Shown piece after piece: positions 11,574-23,976 of a stretch of DNA of 64,000 bases. Each line of letters opens with the position of its first letter. Within the stretch, counting starts at the first letter, position 1. The stretch comes from Celoporthe dispersa (Eukaryota; Ascomycota; Sordariomycetes; Diaporthales; Cryphonectriaceae). Location: positions 5,226,501-5,290,500 of the forward strand of contig WAID01000003.1 of NCBI GenBank assembly GCA_016584495.1, read 5' to 3'. The notes beneath the pieces were generated by a model, which saw only the letters and a list, made by a program, of their open reading frames with translations, was not told the origin of the DNA and made no database searches. The translations under genes were made by a program, and so were the position numbers.

Positions 11574-12704
11574 TATTCTCCTCAGGGCCGGCGTGTCGGC
11601 TCTCACTAACGGCCGGCTGCCCTCCCTCATCAGGTTTCACGCCGTGGGCTGGACGTTTCCCTGGTCCATCGTCGCCGTCAGGGGCACCAACATCTGTCTG
11701 CGCAAGATCGACTACCCTCTGCTCTGGCGCATCCTCAAGGAGGAAAAGGTCACCCACTTCAACGCGGCGCCCACGGTCAACACCCTCCTGTGCGCCGACC
11801 CCCACGCCGAGCGGCTCAGACACGCCTGTCAGGTCACGGTGGCCGCCTCGCCGCCGACGGGCCACCTCTTTGAGCAGATGACCAACCTGAACCTGCAGCC
11901 CGTGCACGTCTACGGCATGACCGAGACGTACGGGCCCATCACCAAGGGCTACATCATGCCCGAGTGGGACGACCTCGACCCCAAGGAGAAGTACGGCCGC
12001 ATGGCGCGGCAGGGACACGGGTTCGTGACCAGCCTGCCTGTGCGCGTGGTCAAGACGGACCAGCCCGAGGGTGTGCTTGTGGATGTTGCCAGGGACGGGA
12101 AGGAGATTGGCGAGATTGTCTTCTTTGGGAACATCTGCGCCAAGGGCTACTTCAAGGACCCCGGGGCGACCAAGAAGTTGTTTGCTGGCGGGGGCTGCAC
12201 TCGGGGGATCTGGCCGTCTGCCACCCGGATGGCAGCATACAGATCCTGGACAGGGCCAAGGACATAATCATCTCTGGTACCCACATCTCTTTTTTTTTCT
12301 TCTTCTTTCACTTCTTTCTTTTTATAAAAACAAAACACCGGCCTCCCTTTATCCTCGAGTGAAAATAACCCGCTGACGTATAATATACAGGCGGCGAGAA
12401 CATCTCCTCAGTAGCCCTCGAGAGCGCTCTCGTCAAGCACCCAGACATCCTCGAGGCAGGCGTGGTGGCCGTCGCAGATTCCCACTGGGGCGAGCGGCCC
12501 AAGGCCTACGTGACCGTCAAGCAGGGCAAGTCCGTGGCAGGCAGGGACGTTGTGGACTGGGCCAGGCAGCAGAGCCAGATCTCGAACTTCATGGTCCCGA
12601 GGGAGGTCGAGGTCGTGGGGGAGCTGCCCAAGACCAGTACTGGCAAGATCCGCAAGAATGTCTTGCGGGAGTGGGCTAAGCATGGGCAGCACAGGGAGGC
12701 GTGA
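10620..12704 (+). CDS. Acyl-CoA synthetase / AMP-acid ligase (ANL superfamily)
   Basis: Adenylate-forming enzyme that activates a carboxylic acid with ATP and transfers it to CoA. Exons 10620-11144, 11238-11524, 11634-12276 and 12391-12704; 589 residues once one frame break is allowed for. Seen: P-loop FTSGTTSRPKGVVFTHRG near residue 240; motif YGMTETYGP; HSGDLAVCHPDGSIQILDRA with the conserved ATP-ribose aspartates; the hinge IISG-GENISS built across the last intron; and the C-terminal catalytic lysine motif LPKTSTGKIRKN. The layout matches medium-chain/butyrate-CoA-ligase-like proteins; the acid used cannot be read from sequence. The N-terminal 65 residues are Ser/His/Pro-rich with basic residues, possibly a mitochondrial presequence. 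No peroxisomal SKL ending (it ends HREA). Odd: one G is apparently missing in the G5 run 12190-12194. Confidence 0.87.
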
Positions 12705-13538
12705 TGGTGCTGCTCCGGGTTTCGGGTCCTGGGGCGGTGGGAAATGAATAGATGGATAGGATCTCCTTGGGAACATGTCTGTGGAAATAAAGTGTTACCT
12801 GCATTTGTGACAATGTGTGAAGGTGCTCCGGCGAGGCTCAGCGTGGGGGAGGCGCAGGGTCGCATCACTGAGGATAGACCTGGTGGTGAGAGGAAAACAA
12901 CTATCGTACAACCTTGGCATGGGAGAACTTCTCTAGGCTGTGATCTGGATACCTTGGTTGGGTGAATCTTGGGCTCTTGCGGAACTTGAGGCTGCAAGTA
13001 AACATCTCTCCTGGCCGCTTCAAAGCACCTTTCCAAGACGGAACCACGCACCTCTTTATTCAGACTCGGCCCGGCCCGCGTGGAGACTGCTTGAAACTCA
13101 AAAGCATCAACGATGCGCTCTCTCTGTCATCATGCCAAACTCATACCTCAAAAGTTATCCTTCCACGCTCTCGACGTCCTCTTCCTCCACCGGGCCAGTA
13201 ACCTGAACCGATTTCCTGGAGGAGGAGACTCTTTCCCTCTGGAGAATGGTCTGGTCCCCGCATTGTTAGTCGCAGGTCCAAATCACAATGAACAAACATC
13301 ATCTCCGGCAGATCGCGCGGCCGGACCTGGGAGACAGGGATCCTGTCATGTCTCGAGTCTTGACATCATGACGCGGGACAGGGCCCAGCGAGAGCTTCAG
13401 GTCGATCCGCCCTCCGCAGACCTGACATGACGCCGTCCTCGTCGTTGCCCTACTCAAGTACTCGTCGTTGACACAGTGCAGCCCAGCAGAGAGGAGAAAG
13501 AAGAAGAAGAAAGAATCACCAGGTAGGCCTCGCTCATC
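12705..13538 (+). other. Intergenic upstream of the photolyase gene
   Basis: No gene is supported; short ORFs lack family features. The final 60 bases are an A/G-rich leader (AAGAAGAAG type) directly before the photolyase ATG. A light-responsive promoter would be expected for such a gene, but no specific element was identified. Confidence 0.55.
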
Positions 13539-15666
13539 ATGGGCAAACCCGCAAGAGTCATCTACTGTAAGTCTTTTCCTCTCGAACAAGGAGAGACCTC
13601 GCCTCAAAAAACCGTCATCCTCATCTTACTCACGCACCACTCCTCCGCAGGGTTCAGGACCGACCTGAGGCTCCACGACTCCCCAGCCCTCAAGGCGGCG
13701 CTGGACCTGGACCCGGAGTGCCTCTGGCCCATTTTCACCTGGGACCCTCACTATGTCTACCGAGCAAAGGGCGGGACCAACAGGTGGCAGTACCTGTGAG
13801 CTTTCTCCTCCTCCTCCTCCTCCTCCTCCCCCCTCCGCACCAGGACTGATCCGTACAATCTCTTGCGTCTCCTTCATCCAAGCCTCGACTGTCAAAACGA
13901 CCTCTCCAGCTCCCTCACAGGCCTCAACCCCAAGTCCAAGCTCTTCGTCCTCCGCGAATCCCCCCAGACCCTCTTCCCACGCCTCTTCAAGGCCTGGGGC
14001 GTAACACACCTCGTCTACGAGCGCGACACGGACGCCTACGCCCGCGACCGCGACCGCGCCGTGACCGAGTCCGCAGAGAAGGCCGGCGTCGAGGTCCTCA
14101 CCCGCTCCGGCCGCACCCTGTGGGACCCAGACGAGCTCGTCCGCGCCAACGGCGGGAAACCCACCATGAGCATCACCCAGCTGCAGGCCGCAGGCCACAA
14201 GATCGGCCCCGTGCCACAGCCGCTCGATGCGCCGACAGCACTGCCCGACCCAGGCGACATGCCGCTCGACGACCTCGAGCCTCACCGCCACGAGCCGCCC
14301 GCCGACCCGGACCTCAACGCCAGGTGGCGCGTGCTCGAGGACAGGGGCTACACCCGCCTCGCCGGCCCCCGCGGCGACTTTGCCATCGAGACCCTCGAGG
14401 AGCTCGGGTTCCCGGCGGCCACGACCCCGCACCGCGGCGGCGAGACGGCAGCCCTGAGGGCACTCCAGGAGGTCATGAGGGACGTGAGATACGCAGCCAC
14501 CTTCCGCAAGCCGCAGACCAGCCCTGCCCAGTTCGACCCCCAGAGCACCACGCTGCTCAGCCCGGCCCTGCATCTTCGGCGCCCTCTCCCCGCGGCTGTT
14601 CTACCACCGCGCCGTCGAGGCGTGCGACAAGTTTGGGAAAGGGGCGTCGGGGCCGCCCGAGAGCCTGACGGGCCAGCTCCTGTTCCGGGACATGTACTTT
14701 GCGTGCCAGGCAAAGCTGGGACATGCCATGGCGCAGACCATGTACAACCCGCAGGTGAGGTTCGTGCCGTGGCACCTCCCATCCAGGATGGAGGAGGCGA
14801 AGGCGGGCGGCGGAGGGACCGGCAGCGGCGGGCCAGAGAAGATCACGGTGCAGGGGGGAATACGAGGTCGACTCCAGACAGGCCGACGCCTGGTTCCGCC
14901 GCTGGGCCGCCGGGACCACAGGCTTCCCCCTGGATCGACGCCCTGATGCGCCAGCTCCGGCACGACGGCTGGGTCCACCACCTGGGCCGCCACTCCGTCG
15001 CCTGCTTCCTCACCCGCGGCGGCTGCTACGTCCACTGGGAGCGCGGCGCCGACGTCTTCGCCGAGCTGCTGCTGGACCACGAGCCCGCCTGCAACGCCGG
15101 CAACTGGCAGTGGCTGAGCTGCACCGCCTTCTTCGCCCAGTACTACCGCTGCTACAGCCCCGTCAGCTTCGGGCAGAAGTGGGACAAGGAGGGCGACTTT
15201 GTGCGGCGCTGGGTGCCGGAGCTCAAGGACCTGCCGAGCAGGTACATCTATGAGCCCTGGAAGGCCCCGCTGCCCGACCAGAAGAAGGCCGGCGTGCGCG
15301 TGGTCGACTTCCCGGGGCTCGACCGGGACCTGGACGAGGGGACGTACCCGAAGCCCATGTTTGACTTTTGCCGAGAGGAGGAAGATCTGTATCGCGAGCC
15401 TGAAGAAGGCGTATGCGGTCGGCCTGCACGGCAACGACAAGGAGGTCCTGGAGGGGACCTACAGGAGCCTGTTTGAGGGCGGTGGTGAGGACGAGGAGAT
15501 GGAGGGGCTCGTTGGAGAGAGTGATGACGGGGCAGGGGCTGATCATGCTGGAGATCATGATGACGATGAGGAGGAGGGAGACAACAAGAAGAAGAACACG
15601 ACCCAGAACGGGACCAAGAGGGTAAAGGGACCCATGGACAGGCACGTCAAGAAACAAAAGACGTAG
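13539..15666 (+). CDS. (6-4) photolyase / animal-type cryptochrome family protein
   Basis: Flavoprotein that repairs UV (6-4) photoproducts or senses blue light. Exons 13539-13566, 13651-13795 and 13883-15666; about 650 residues after frame corrections. Seen: the antenna-domain start VIYW-FRTDLRLHD built across intron 1; RWQYL-LDCQNDLSSSL across intron 2; FAD-domain landmarks GFPWIDALMRQL, HHLGRHSVACFLTRG (two histidines in the HxxxH spacing of (6-4) enzymes), WERGADVFAELLLDHE and NAGNWQWLSCTAFF. The Asn/Gly/Trp pattern of the last favours the (6-4)/animal cryptochrome branch over CPD class I and cry-DASH. The C-terminal 70 residues are acidic, then basic (KKQKT), as in nuclear members. Odd: four breaks, each one extra base, near 14569-14571, at G6 14853-14858, C5 14926-14930 and T4 15366-15369. 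As given, the product would end early. Confidence 0.85.
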
Positions 15667-16071
15667 ATTAGTGCTGGGCGCGATTCTCTTGATGTCGACA
15701 CCAAGATCCGCCCATGTTCATTTTTTCGTTGGTTTTTTTTTTTTTCCCTTCTTTCTTTTCGTTCTTTTGGCTGACCAGCCACAACCTGCTTTGGTAGATG
15801 CGAAAAGCATACATAATAAATATGACGGTCCCCCCCCCCCCCGAAAACAAACAAACACCAAGTGCCCACACTCACTCATACACACACATACATGTGAGAA
15901 TGCTCTCTCCAGGCCATTCTAGCCGAGAAAGAGATGCTGTTGATCGCCTCCTTTCCCCCAAGGAAGGCATGCAATGAGGAATCCCAAAAAATAAGAATAA
16001 AAAAAGGAAATGCACAAAGTAAAAACACGTACACACACCGCTCTACCTGTGAGATCGCTCTGCCCACACGT
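15667..16071 (+). other. Convergent 3' flanks of photolyase and CLC genes
   Basis: Contains poly-T (15720-15770), a C12-13 run near 15831 and AC tracts; consistent with untranslated and terminator DNA of two genes that converge here. No coding signal. Confidence 0.6.
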
Positions 16072-18066
16072 CTAGGAGGTCTGTTCATGCTCCAGCTCCC
16101 TCATGTACTTGACAAAGGTCTTCTTGTGCGTCATGCCGGCGTATTTGCCCTCACGGAGGACGCAGATGTACCTCAGGCCGAGCTTCACAAAACACTCGTA
16201 GACGAGGTCCATGGGCGAGTGTATGTCGAGGGCCACCGGCGCCTGTTGATCAGAATTGGTCAGACGGATCATGATCGGGGACGTTTTGCGGTGCAGGGAG
16301 GGAGGTGGGTAATATTCTTACAGGGTCGATATATCTCGTAAAGTCGGTAGGGTCGACGCTCCCGTCATCCGAGTCATCGATGGACGGCACGCTGGCCATC
16401 AGGCAGAGGTCCGAGTTCTCGTCGGTGAGCTGGTCGAGGGCGAACTCCAGGTCCGGTGCCGGGATCAGGCCCACCAGGATCCCGTCCCGCAGGATGGGGA
16501 GGCCACCGTCGATCTCGCCCGCTGCGTGGAGCCGCTCGACCTTGCGCCGGAGGCTCGCCGCCGACACCAGCGGGGAGTTCGTGATGTCGATCACCCTCTC
16601 GCGCCGGACACGAGGCACGATATCCGCCAGATCAGATGTGAAGATTGGCTTGTGCTTGTTGTTCAGGAAGGGATACGAGTTCAGTTCCGTCAAGAGATCC
16701 TGGCTCACGGTCAGTTAAAATGCCAGCAGGCGATGCTCCGTCCTTCTGCTTCTTTTTTTTCCCTCCCCCTGTCATTCTTTCTACTCACATAGATGCTGAC
16801 TGGCTCGATAAAATCCGATGTCCATTTGGCCACGAGAATGGCCAGCGAGAACGGGAGCACATAGTCGAGGCTGCCTGTGAGCTCGAACAGGATGACCGCC
16901 AAGGTGACGGACAGCCGGGTCACGCCACACATGGTGGAACCGGCGGCAATCAGCGCATACACGCCAGGCTGGATACATGTGGCCTCTCCTATCCTGGAGC
17001 AGCGATCCCACACAGGCCACTCGTTGAAGGTGAAGACCAGCCACTGGACAGAGTGACCAATCAGCCGGCCCACTAGACCGCCTACCACCATGGACGGGAC
17101 GTAGATACCGGCAGGGACTTTCTGTGAAGAGAGGATGTTGAGTTAGCTATCTCCCTGGCCGCCGAGCCGACATGTCCCTGGGGGGTTTGAGGGACCTACA
17201 ATGCCAAAGGTGATGACTGTCAGGGCCCCCTTGATCAGGAAAGCCACCAGCAGGTTCAGGAGGATCGGGGGATGTCGTCCCGCGTCTCTGGACACAAGAC
17301 AGCCTCGTCCAGGCCCGTCTCGCTGGAGTCACAAGGAGCAGCCAGGTTGTACATCAGCTTCGCGACCGGCAGTTTGACCAGGCCGTTCCAGTACGACAAT
17401 AAGCCGGTGGCCAGAGCGACCAGGATAACCTCGACCACGGGGTACTGCTTGATGGCCGGGATCTTCCTGAAGCTCTTGGCCCAGTAGCGCGAGGCCTTGA
17501 TGAACAGGGCACCCAGAGACCCGCCGACGAACCCGACGGCGACGAAGCTGACCAGCTCAAAGTACTCCCAGTCGATAGCATAGTGCACCTGGAACATGAC
17601 GATCTTGTGCGTGCCGTAAGGGTTGAGGAACTTGAGGCTGAGCGCTGCAATGATGCAGCAAAAGAAGGTCCGGAAGAGCGTCTTTGCCGGGAAGAAATAA
17701 GCTACCTCCTCCAGGCCGAAAAGTACACCTCCGAGGGGGGCACCGAACGCGACGGCAACACCGGCGGCTGCGGCGGCCGAGAGCACCTCTCGCCTCTTGC
17801 CATCGTTCCGGTCGTACTTCTCAAATAGTCGGCATGCAATGTTGCCAACACAGGTCGCAATGTGCACGTAGGGGCCCTCCTTGCCGAGGCTGAGGCCGGA
17901 TGACACGCTGAGCATTAGGCCTAGGGACTTGATGACGAGCGTCTTCAGACCTAGGAACCCGTGGAGAACGAAACCACTGAGGATAACGCGCACTTCAGCA
18001 ACTCCACTACCGGCAGCGGAGTAGTAGATCATTGGTGGCGAGGAAGTCTCTGCGCTGCTGGCATCT

Positions 18067-18102
<36 letters not shown>

Positions 18103-19147
18103 GGCTGTCGATGTGGAGGGCTGGCCTCCCCGTTCTCCCTCCTGGGGATCATTATCGGCCAAAAAAGCAGGTGCGGCGGCGAGGTTCTCGTCCAGTGTGC
18201 CCAGCCGATAGGCCGAGGGGACGACGGTCTTGGTCAGGAGCGTCAGGAGGCAGGCGGCGATGGCGAAGGCGTTGACCCCAAAGACATAGACGACAAACTC
18301 CCTCCACTTGTCGTCAAAGGGCAGCTGCTTGGTGATGTCGGACCAGGACACCCAGTCGGTGCAGTCGCCCAGGGGGCAGCACCGCCTCTCGCTCAGGTAC
18401 CAGCCCTTGGCACAGTAGCCGTCCTTCCAGTCAAAGACGACCTGCTCGGTGACGTTGATGCAGTAGGCCAGGACGGCGACGATAAAGCCGACCAGGGCCG
18501 AGAGGATCCAGCCCTGCGCACCGTCGAAAGCAAGATATAGGCGGCCCCAGAAGTCCTTCCGGCTCCTCAGGGCCTTGGCCCGGTAGGCATCGGCAATGCT
18601 GTCGTGGACCCAGTCGGTGGATGTGAACTGATCGTACCACACGCGGTCGTCGGCAGCGAGGGATCCCTTGGACTCGGTCAGGGAATCTTGGTGCTGGGAG
18701 AGTGCCTGTACCAACCGCGCGCCCCAGGACTCTCCTCGGAAGTGGTGTTTGTTCGGGAGGTTGCTACCTGCAGAGAGTCGAGACACGAGGTGGTTAGCTG
18801 CAGGAAACCCCCACAATTCAGGACAAAAACTCGGGCTGGAGGCATGAGGATCGGGATCGGGAGCGGATGCGGGCAGGCGAACCTAGGAAGCTGTGGGACG
18901 TGGACAGCGGCGGGCGCGGCGTGCGCGGCGAGTGGGCCTCACTCGAGATCCTGACGCGAGGCCGAGAGGCACCAAGCAACGAGGTCCTCTCGTTTGGTTC
19001 CTCCGTCATGGAACCTCTCCTGCTGTGTATGCGCGATGCAGGGCGGGAGCGTCTCCTGTGAGACACGGGCGAGGCGGGTGGCAAGAGACGCGCCCGTTCT
19101 TCATGACTGCCACCGCTCTGCTGGCTACTCAGGCGGCTGTTGTCCAT
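16072..19147 (-). CDS. CLC-family voltage-gated chloride channel / Cl-/H+ exchanger
   Basis: Multi-pass membrane protein moving chloride, probably in exchange for protons, in an endomembrane or the plasma membrane. Exons (minus) 19147-18883, 18767-17200, 17121-16789, 16699-16322 and 16242-16072; 904 residues. Seen: a basic Ser/Arg-rich cytosolic N-terminus; selectivity motif AAGSGVAEVRVILSG (Ser, as in chloride-selective members); GKEGPYVHIATC with the gating glutamate; GLEEVAYFFPAKTLFRTFF, whose second Glu matches the proton glutamate of exchangers; PSMVVGGLVGRLIGH; SVTLAVILFELTGSLDYVLPF; and two C-terminal CBS-type segments (PLVSAASLRRKVERL, VALDIHSPMDLVYECFVKLG). Odd: a variable loop at about 18010-18170 holds a CAG tract and a frame change (one base extra or two lost), and one C is missing at 17267-17271. 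Yeast Gef1 is the best-studied relative. Confidence 0.9.
18071..18100 (-). repeat. Coding (CAG)10 repeat (polyglutamine) in the CLC gene
   Basis: Ten CTG triplets on the plus strand, read as CAG on the coding strand. In the frame that continues into the channel domain they encode glutamine; in the frame coming from upstream they read as alanine. The frame switch lies in or near this tract, so its exact length and the true residue are uncertain. Confidence 0.85.
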
Positions 19148-20734
19148 GGCGGGGTCGCGAGGTCATCGAGGACCGAGGAGGGTCGGGTCTGTGTCGTGTA
19201 GCTTCGAACGAGCCGAGAAGACTGTAGAGAGAGAGAGGATGGCCTCCCTTGGTGTCACCGACAAAGGTGTCTTCTTTTGGAAAGGAGGGCTCAAGGCATT
19301 CCTCTCATGACTTGGCAAGGGGATTGATGTCGAGCTGGGTCGTTGGTTGGGTTTATAGAGGTTGGTAGTACGGGTTGTAAAGGCGAGCCGAGTACAGGTT
19401 GGACGAGGAGGAGGAGGAGGAGCAGGAGGAAGACGGGTGGGTCCAGCGTTTAGGCCGGGCCGGGGCTCAAGGTCGCATGTTGTGGCCTATTTTAATCAAC
19501 CTGGCACCTGGGAACCTTGAGGGGCGGGAACAGCTGAAGGATGACTCGGGGGGGGGGGGGAGGTTGGATATGGGGTGTGACCTTGAGGAGGAGGAGGACG
19601 GCTGGGATCATGAAGATTCTCACCTGTTGCAGGGAATATTCTGTCAGGTCTGTTCAGGCCTGTCTAGCGCCTGTGATGCAGGGTATTCCAGGGCAAGCAT
19701 GGGTGATCCTCAAGCCTGGCTGAACATGCCGATAGGCTACCATTGGGGGTCGCTACTACCAACAGGTACCACGTATACTTGGTACCTCGTACGTGCAACG
19801 GCGCTGTGCATAGCTGCTGTGGTACAGACACGATGCGCCATCGTCTCGCGTAGATACAATGCGTTTCCTATCCGAGACCAAGAGCGAAAGGTAGTACAAC
19901 AATCTACACGGTACGGATGAGATGGAATTGGCGGAGGGGCATTGTGACATGTCCAAGAGCACATGGCCCCATCATGCTATCGTGGCCATGCCCAATGAAG
20001 TCATAGCGACCACCCAGCACCGCCTGCCAGAGTCCGTTATTGGGCAAGTCACCCGCCACCACTGCCAGGCTCAGCTTAGCCCCTCAGGACCCTTAAAACA
20101 TGCGATCCACGCGATCGACCTCCGCTAGCCCAGCACACAGACGCGCTATGCGGCACATATAGCTGACATGCTATGGCAACAAAAGCATGTTCTCCGCGTG
20201 ATCGAGCTTGTGTCTTTACGCCTAACGTCTTGGCCACACTCCTGCCCTTTACTGATCGACGCGAGCACTATTTCGCTCGTAGCTATCATACTGTATTGTG
20301 TACGTACACAGCCTTATAGCCGGCAGGTCGTTCTCTGGCCTCAATCTTCAGAGCGACGGAGAGAAACAGGGGGGAGCTGGCCTTAGTCAGCTCGATCTAT
20401 CTGTGCTGCTTCAGCGTCACGATGTTCCTGCCTTGAACGTCATCACCGCCTCGAGACCATGACTCGCCGTTAGACTTGCACAGTTACGACTCTATTGGGC
20501 CCAAAAGAACGTGTCGCCTTCTCATCCTTTATGCCTCCGACCTTGAGCTCCCTGGTCCGGCAACCTGCCGAGATTGTCTGAGAGTGGGACCGAGTCGCGA
20601 ATCCCTGCGGCCGACAAATCAGAGCCAGTGATCCCGAGGAAGGCTCTCTGGTTGTGGTGTGCGGCATCTCGAGGCCCATCAGTCGCCCCTTCAGTCTCAC
20701 CCAGCCAGCCAGACCTCGACCGGGAGGGCGCGAC
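19148..20734 (+). other. Divergent intergenic region between CLC and NRDE2 genes
   Basis: No gene is supported. Contains GGA repeats near 19405-19430, a G13 run near 19549-19561, and a KpnI-palindrome-rich stretch around 19765-19790 (GGTACC twice). The part from 19.7 to 20.6 kb is less GC-rich than the genes and has stops in all frames. Likely holds the promoters of both flanking genes. Confidence 0.55.
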
Positions 20735-23700
20735 ATGGACAGCAAGAAGCCAGCCGTGCCAAAGTTTGCCTCATTCAAACCAAGAGCCGAGGTTCCCGCC
20801 GATGGAGATCGCCATGCAGAGCGCCCTGGACCTGCACCTCACCGCAAAGGCCACCCCAAACCCCACTCTCACCATGGTCGTCATGATCGCCGGCGATCTC
20901 ACAGTCCCGACTGGCGACCGCCTCGCGAGGTGGTAGCCCAGGAGGACCCTCTCTACGTTGTCGACAAGAGGGGAGACCCATTGATTGTGCGCTATGGATC
21001 CAATGATCGGTCCAAGGTTCCTGCGTATCGCAGGTCTGGCTCCGGCAGGGTGCTAGGCGGCCAGGGCCGTCTTCGGCTCACCCACGACGGCTCCAGGGAG
21101 ATATTCAGTCTGGGCGACAGGTTGGGAGAGGGAGCGTCTGCCTTTCGTGACAGGGCCCTCCTGTCCCGCGCTTCTCGACAGAAGACGCAGGTCTTCAGGC
21201 TGCGCCCAGACGCAGACCAGAGGCAGCCGCAGATATCCCAAGGCGAGGCCGACTTCATCCCACTTGCCGGGCATCGTCATCGCTCTCCAGAACCAAGAGA
21301 GGATGTCTATGCTGTTTCGGGAGATGAGAACCCCAACTATCGGTCCATCCAGGGGAAGGCCAAGCCTCGCGACTTCGTGGAAAGTGACCTGGAATCTACA
21401 GACACTTCAGGCTCCGAGGCCGGTGCGGACCTCGACTCATCGCATCCGGTCAGGCACAGGTCCATCGAGCTGTCACGCCTGGTCAAGGAGCATCCAGAGG
21501 ATATCGAGGCATGGCTGGAGCTCGTTGACATACAGGGGGCCCTGCTCAAGCTCAATGCGGAGGCAAGCCGGGACACAGCGGACGACGAGGTCAAAGGTCT
21601 GGCAAACATGAGGGTAGCATTGCTCGAAGAGGCCCTGCCTCATTTCACGGACAAGGCGGACAAGGAGAGGCTGTTCTTGACGCTGATGCAAGAGGGCTCG
21701 CGGGTCTGGACTAGCAAAGCGCTTGCCAGACGATGGGCGGAGGTGGACCTCAGGGACTGCAGCTTCGCGCTGTGGAAAGCCCACCTGAACTACGAGCTGT
21801 CCAACCTGACCACTTTTACATACGGTGGACTCAAGGAGCTGCACATCAAGCGGCTACAGTTCCTCACGCAACGGATCTCCGACACTGTTCTTACTATTTC
21901 AGGCTCCGACCACGGCAAGTCTCTAGGAGATCTCTGCCATTCGGACGGCGAGATCTCGCCCGGCCTGTCACGTCTCTGCTACGAGCTGGTCTATACTTTC
22001 CTCAGAACGACGTTCTTTATTCGCGATGCGGGCTACTCTGAGCTCGCAGTCGCCGCGTGGCAGGCCATACTGGAGCTTGCATTTGCCCATCCAGCGGACG
22101 AGGGCGACACAGACACCACCGACCTGGTGTCCTCTTTCCAGGACTTCTGGGAAAGCGAGGTCCCACGGATCGGCGAGCAAGGAGCAAAGGGCTGGCGCAG
22201 TTTTGTCGAGGCAGAAGAGATGGCAGATCTGCCGGAAGTGAAGACAGACGCTGTGCCAGAGCCCCCTGATACAAAAAGACGTCTACAAGGCCTGGGCTGC
22301 CATGGAGACACAGCGGAGTTGCAACGCGGCACTGCCTGCTAGGACGTTGGATGAGGGTACAGAGGACGATCCATTTCGGGTAGTGATGTTTGCCGACCTT
22401 GAGTCCTTGTTATTCTGGCTTCCAACGGCTGTCGCCGATATCCCCAGCGTCAAGGCCTCTATTCTGAATGCCTTCCTTCTATTTTGCCGGCTACCTGTTG
22501 CGTCTGATAGCACAGGAGAGCGGCTCCAGGATGTGTGTGATGATCCCTTCTTTTACCACGACAGCGAAAAGTTGGACAGGACAGACTCTAGCCCGCGCGG
22601 CAGTGCTGAGGACGACAAAAAGCAGCCGCCAAGGTTTGCGGACCCAGGACATCAGTTCACAGCATCTGCCGATACCATCTTCTCAGGACCAGACTGGTTT
22701 CGGTTCGTCGGTGATGACACATCGGCCGAGTCTGACCTGGCTCTTGCCGTCGCGATGCAGCTGTCAACTGAATTTGGCTATGAGCCCATCGCAGAGTACA
22801 GCATGGGCCTGGCGTACTCCAAGAAGCCAGCTGCTGTCAGGAAGACCGCCAAAGCACTTTTGAAAAAGTGGCCCAACAAAACCATCTTATACAACGCTTA
22901 TGCCGTTGCAGAGTGGCGGAATGGAAATCGGGATGTGGCAAGAAGCGTTCTGCGCTCTGCCACGACTCAGAGCATCCCCGACAAGGAGCGCTTGTGGGCC
23001 ACATGGGCTTGGCTTGAATTCGAAGGAGGAGACATACAGACCGCTCTGGCTCATTGCATCGCCGCAGGCCAGGGTGATCAGTCGAGGGGCGCAGCCACCG
23101 CTGCAACGTACAGCCAGCTGATGAAGGCGCGGCAGACACTCTCGACTCGCCGCGAGTTCCTCCTCTCGTCAGGAAATATCCAGCAGGCCGCGCTGTTCGC
23201 GGAGGCTGCCTCACTGCTGGAGTATGCTACCCCTTTCGCCAGCTCGACGGCCGCCACCGCATCCCGGCAGGGGAGACATACAGACGGCCATGACCAGTAT
23301 CCACTCTTTCACGTCCGAGGCTGTAGCTCGAGGTCACGGTGGGTCAGCCCATACTGAGCGGTACCTGCAGTTCGCAGCGCATCTCCTCTACCTACACGCC
23401 ACCAGAGGCGCCTTCCAGCCAAGCTACCTCCGCGAACAGGTAGAGAGGTTCATCGTCCTCTTCCCCACCAACACCATCTTCCTCTCCCTCTTCGCCTGGG
23501 CCGACACCAGCATCCTCATCAAGGACCCGGTCCGCACGCTCCTGCGCACGCACGTGCTGACCAAAACCAACGACCGCCTCCCCGGCCGCCTCTTCGCCAT
23601 CGGGCACGAGATGCACGCCGGCAGCGTCCACTCCGTCCGCACGGCCTTCGAGCGTGCCCTCGACAGCGACGCGTGCAGGGGCAACGTGGGCCTGTGGCTG

Positions 23701-23976
23701 AGCTACGTTCGGTTCTGCGCGAGGCACAAGAAGGAGCTCGGCGGCAGCGCCAAGGCCAAGGACGTCTTCTACAGGGCTCTGGGGGCGTGTCCGTGGTCCA
23801 AGAGGCTGGCCATGGAGGCCTTTACCACGCTGGTGCGGGATATGGAGAGCAGCGAGCTGCGGGCGGTGTGGAACACGATGGCGACGAAGGGGATGCGGGT
23901 TTGTGTGGACCTGGAGGAGTTTGGGGAACAGTGGAGGACGGGGAGCTCCGGCCGTGACGGGGGAACAGTTACGTGA
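20735..23976 (+). CDS. nrde2: NRDE2 family protein (nuclear RNAi / splicing and RNA surveillance factor)
   Basis: NRDE-2 homologue (S. pombe Nrl1), a nuclear protein that works with the Mtr4-like helicase and spliceosome in RNA surveillance, and in nuclear RNAi in worms (family knowledge). About 1,079 residues, no introns. Seen: the basic, His/Arg-rich N-terminus starts at MDSKKPAVPKFASFKPR; EDPLYVVDKRGDPLIVRYGS; the hallmark SDLESTDTSGSE around residue 214; then RSIELSRLVKEHPEDIEAWL, which opens the helical HAT/TPR-like region; long helical repeats (KALLKKWPNKTILYNAYAVAEW, LWATWAWLEFEGGDIQTALAHC) follow to VRDMESSELRAVWNTMATKG. Start chosen because family-like sequence begins there; an in-frame extension upstream lacks such similarity. 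Odd: two single-base insertions break the frame, at C5 22262-22266 and G4 23270-23273. Together they would split the protein into three ORFs. Confidence 0.85.

Noticed and set aside
20735..23976. Three separate genes in the NRDE2 interval
   Set aside because: The three ORFs abut at single-base slips in C5 and G4 runs and together give one continuous NRDE2-length protein.
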